Part shown: piece by piece, positions 5,579-6,642 of the stretch
Position numbering within the stretch: position 1 is the stretch's first letter
How the letters are laid out: every line of letters begins with the position of its first letter
From: Bacteroidales bacterium UBA3856
GTDB taxonomy: Bacteria > Bacteroidota > Bacteroidia > Bacteroidales > UBA932
Direction: 5' to 3'
DNA: 6,642 bases
NCBI GenBank assembly: GCA_002392525.1
Contig: DGHE01000227.1
Location: forward strand, 1 to 6,642
Notes under the pieces: model-generated
Told to the model about the DNA's origin: nothing
The model's database searches: none
The model's input: only the letters and a program-made list of their open reading frames with translations
Made by a program: the position numbers and the translations under genes

Positions 5579-6642
5579 TTAGCGATAGATATTGTACTGG
5601 CTGTAGAGCGAACCGTACATCTGGCCCAGGACCTCCAGGTAAGGCTGTCCTTCAAAGAGGGTGGTGCGGAATACGGTGTTGTCCACCATGTAATACTCGA
5701 TGCCGTTCATGACAATGACCTCGTAGTCGTCGGGCAGGGAAGTAACCAGGGCGCCGGCAGGGGGCACGATGGTGGTAAAGGCACCCGAGGCCGATATGGT
5801 ATAGAACACACCGTCCTGATAGAAGTAATCTCCGTTGGCGTAGGCATAGCTCTGGACCAGGCCCAGTTTCTCGGCCAGTTCGTAGGCCGTGAGAGCCCGG
5901 TTGGAGTTGAGCGCATAGGCGGCACGCTGTGCGGCCAGGCGGGCGTTCTGCTGGGCGATGATGAGGTTTTGGCGGGCAATGGCATTGTAATAGTCGAAGG
6001 TGCGGCTATAGGTGCGGTACGTGTCCACGTAGTAGGCGAAGCGGATGGTGCGCAGGATGGCACGGTCGATCGCAGCCTCCAGGGGTGTGCCAAAAGGAGG
6101 ACGGCATACTACATAAACGCCTCCGTAATTGCGGTAGTAAATACCATTGTAGAAATAGTAGTCAATGCCCCAGTGGCTGATGCGGCGCCAGTGCGGAGGC
6201 AGCGAGTGGATGCGGTAGCCGTAGTAGTGAGGGTGGTCTCCCCAGAAGTAGCCCGGACGGTCCCAGGGCATGGGCTCGCGGTGACGGGGTGCCACACGCG
6301 TCATGTTATGGTTGTTGTCAATGGTAAAGTCGTCTCCGTAGCGGTAGTTGCCGCCGTTGTCGCGGTAGCTCTCGCGAACGGGCTCGTTATTTCCATTGTT
6401 GCCGCCAAGGCCTTCCCGGCTCACGTTGGTGGATCGGACATTGCCGCCGGTAGCGGCCGTAGAACTGCTGGAACGGACAGCCGACTCGCTGCTGCGGCTG
6501 CTGGAGGAGGAACGTACAGTAGCCGATGAACGGGAGCTCTGGCCGATGGAAGAAGAGCGCGAACTCTGCGAAGTGCTGGAGGAACGGGAGCTCTGGACAG
6601 CACTGGAAGAACGGCTTTGGCCGCTGGCGGACGACCGGGAGC
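5579..6642 (-). CDS. DUF6515-like Tyr-rich protein with Ser/Arg repeat N-terminus (5' end missing)
   Basis: The reading frame is open to the right edge, so the true start and any signal peptide lie outside. About 353 residues are visible. The first 60 or so are a Ser/Arg/Gln repeat. An Asn/Gly-rich spacer follows, then a Tyr-rich region with GYRIHSLPPHWRR and YYFYNGIYYRNYGGVYVVCRPP. Next comes a predicted helical stretch (IARQNLIIAQQNARLAAQRA), and two further modules of the same style (GDYFYQDGVFYTI; IVMNGIEYYMVDNTVF). The short YY-hhxG-hYY units ending in VV-PP resemble DUF6515 proteins, usually small, secreted or envelope-associated and of unknown function. A GTG at 6424 is an internal Val codon (N-V-S-R), not a likely start, because the repeat is in frame above it. 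The stop lies 7 bp before the DUF4922-type ATG. Family naming is from memory of the motif style. Confidence 0.65.
   Translation of the reverse strand, partial: SRSSASGQSRSSSAVQSSRSSSTSQSSRSSSIGQSSRSSATVRSSSSSRSSESAVRSSSSTAATGGNVRSTNVSREGLGGNNGNNEPVRESYRDNGGNYRYGDDFTIDNNHNMTRVAPRHREPMPWDRPGYFWGDHPHYYGYRIHSLPPHWRRISHWGIDYYFYNGIYYRNYGGVYVVCRPPFGTPLEAAIDRAILRTIRFAYYVDTYRTYSRTFDYYNAIARQNLIIAQQNARLAAQRAAYALNSNRALTAYELAEKLGLVQSYAYANGDYFYQDGVFYTISASGAFTTIVPPAGALVTSLPDDYEVIVMNGIEYYMVDNTVFRTTLFEGQPYLEVLGQMYGSLYSQYNIYR
6515..6642 (-). repeat. Ser/Arg/Gln-rich coding repeat array
   Basis: On the minus strand, four successive units begin with Gln codons at 6619, 6595, 6568 and 6541: QSRSSSAV, QSSRSSSTS, QSSRSSSIG, QSSRSSATV. 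Period is 8-9 codons. More Ser/Arg runs follow toward 6460 without clear periodicity. Plus-strand CGGGAGCTCTGG recurs at 6531-6542 and again ending near 6596, so some units are close at DNA level, while others vary in Ser codon choice (AGC, TCC, TCG, TCT). The array continues off the right edge. Confidence 0.7.

Noticed and set aside
5572..5655. Upstream in-frame start for the DUF4922-type gene
   Set aside because: It would overlap the end of the DUF6515-like gene by 77 bp, and the extra 28 residues look unlike the family. The ATG at 5571 sits 7 bp after the previous stop.
6422..6424. GTG as start of the DUF6515-like gene
   Set aside because: The frame stays open upstream with an in-frame Ser/Arg repeat, so this is an internal Val codon.
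5417..6529. Plus-strand open frame of 370 codons, Val/Gly/Ala-rich, opposite the minus-strand pair
   Set aside because: It overlaps both minus-strand genes, spans their junction and shows no recognisable domain. The minus-strand frames carry clear motifs.

Overview
The window looks like ordinary chromosome from a GC-rich member of the Bacteroidales (Bacteroidetes). Three things point there. The families present are typical of the phylum: a tandem HU-CCDC81-type protein with a membrane anchor, a short bacterial FatA-like acyl-ACP thioesterase, a DUF4922-type protein and a DUF6515-like protein. Start codons lack strong Shine-Dalgarno sequences. Upstream of the first gene is an exact TAnnTTTG element, the Bacteroidetes -7 promoter box. 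No tRNA, rRNA, CRISPR array, insertion sequence or phage gene was seen. The genus cannot be fixed from this sequence.

Layout, left to right. Positions 1-80 are an AT-rich promoter region. Four plus-strand genes follow: the HU-like membrane protein (81-962), a 30-bp gap holding a probable second promoter, the acyl-ACP thioesterase (993-1739), an aspartate:alanine-exchanger-family membrane transporter with two RCK_C-type domains (1743-3428), and a Nudix hydrolase (3430-4026). The last three are separated by only 3 and 1 bp and are almost certainly one transcription unit. Two minus-strand genes converge on them. A DUF4922/SpoIID-like fusion (4018-5571) overlaps the Nudix stop by 9 bp. Upstream of it, 7 bp away and probably co-transcribed, is a DUF6515-like protein whose 5' end runs off the right edge (5579-6642).

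Functionally the thioesterase releases fatty acids from acyl carrier protein, the transporter probably moves a small anionic metabolite, and the Nudix enzyme probably hydrolyses a nucleoside diphosphate derivative. No single pathway joining them is evident. The minus-strand pair is less understood: one protein joins a histidine-triad/GalT-like nucleotide-binding half to a SpoIID-like half, and its neighbour is rich in Tyr and Ser/Arg and probably exported.

I see no clear new defence or mobile system. The points most worth a second look are: the SpoIID-like half, which lacks the catalytic Ser-Glu-Met segment and ends at the domain boundary; a near-perfect 64-bp inverted repeat inside the HU-like gene's linker; a Ser/Arg/Gln repeat array at the right edge; and a triple GGCCGATG palindrome beside the convergent gene ends.
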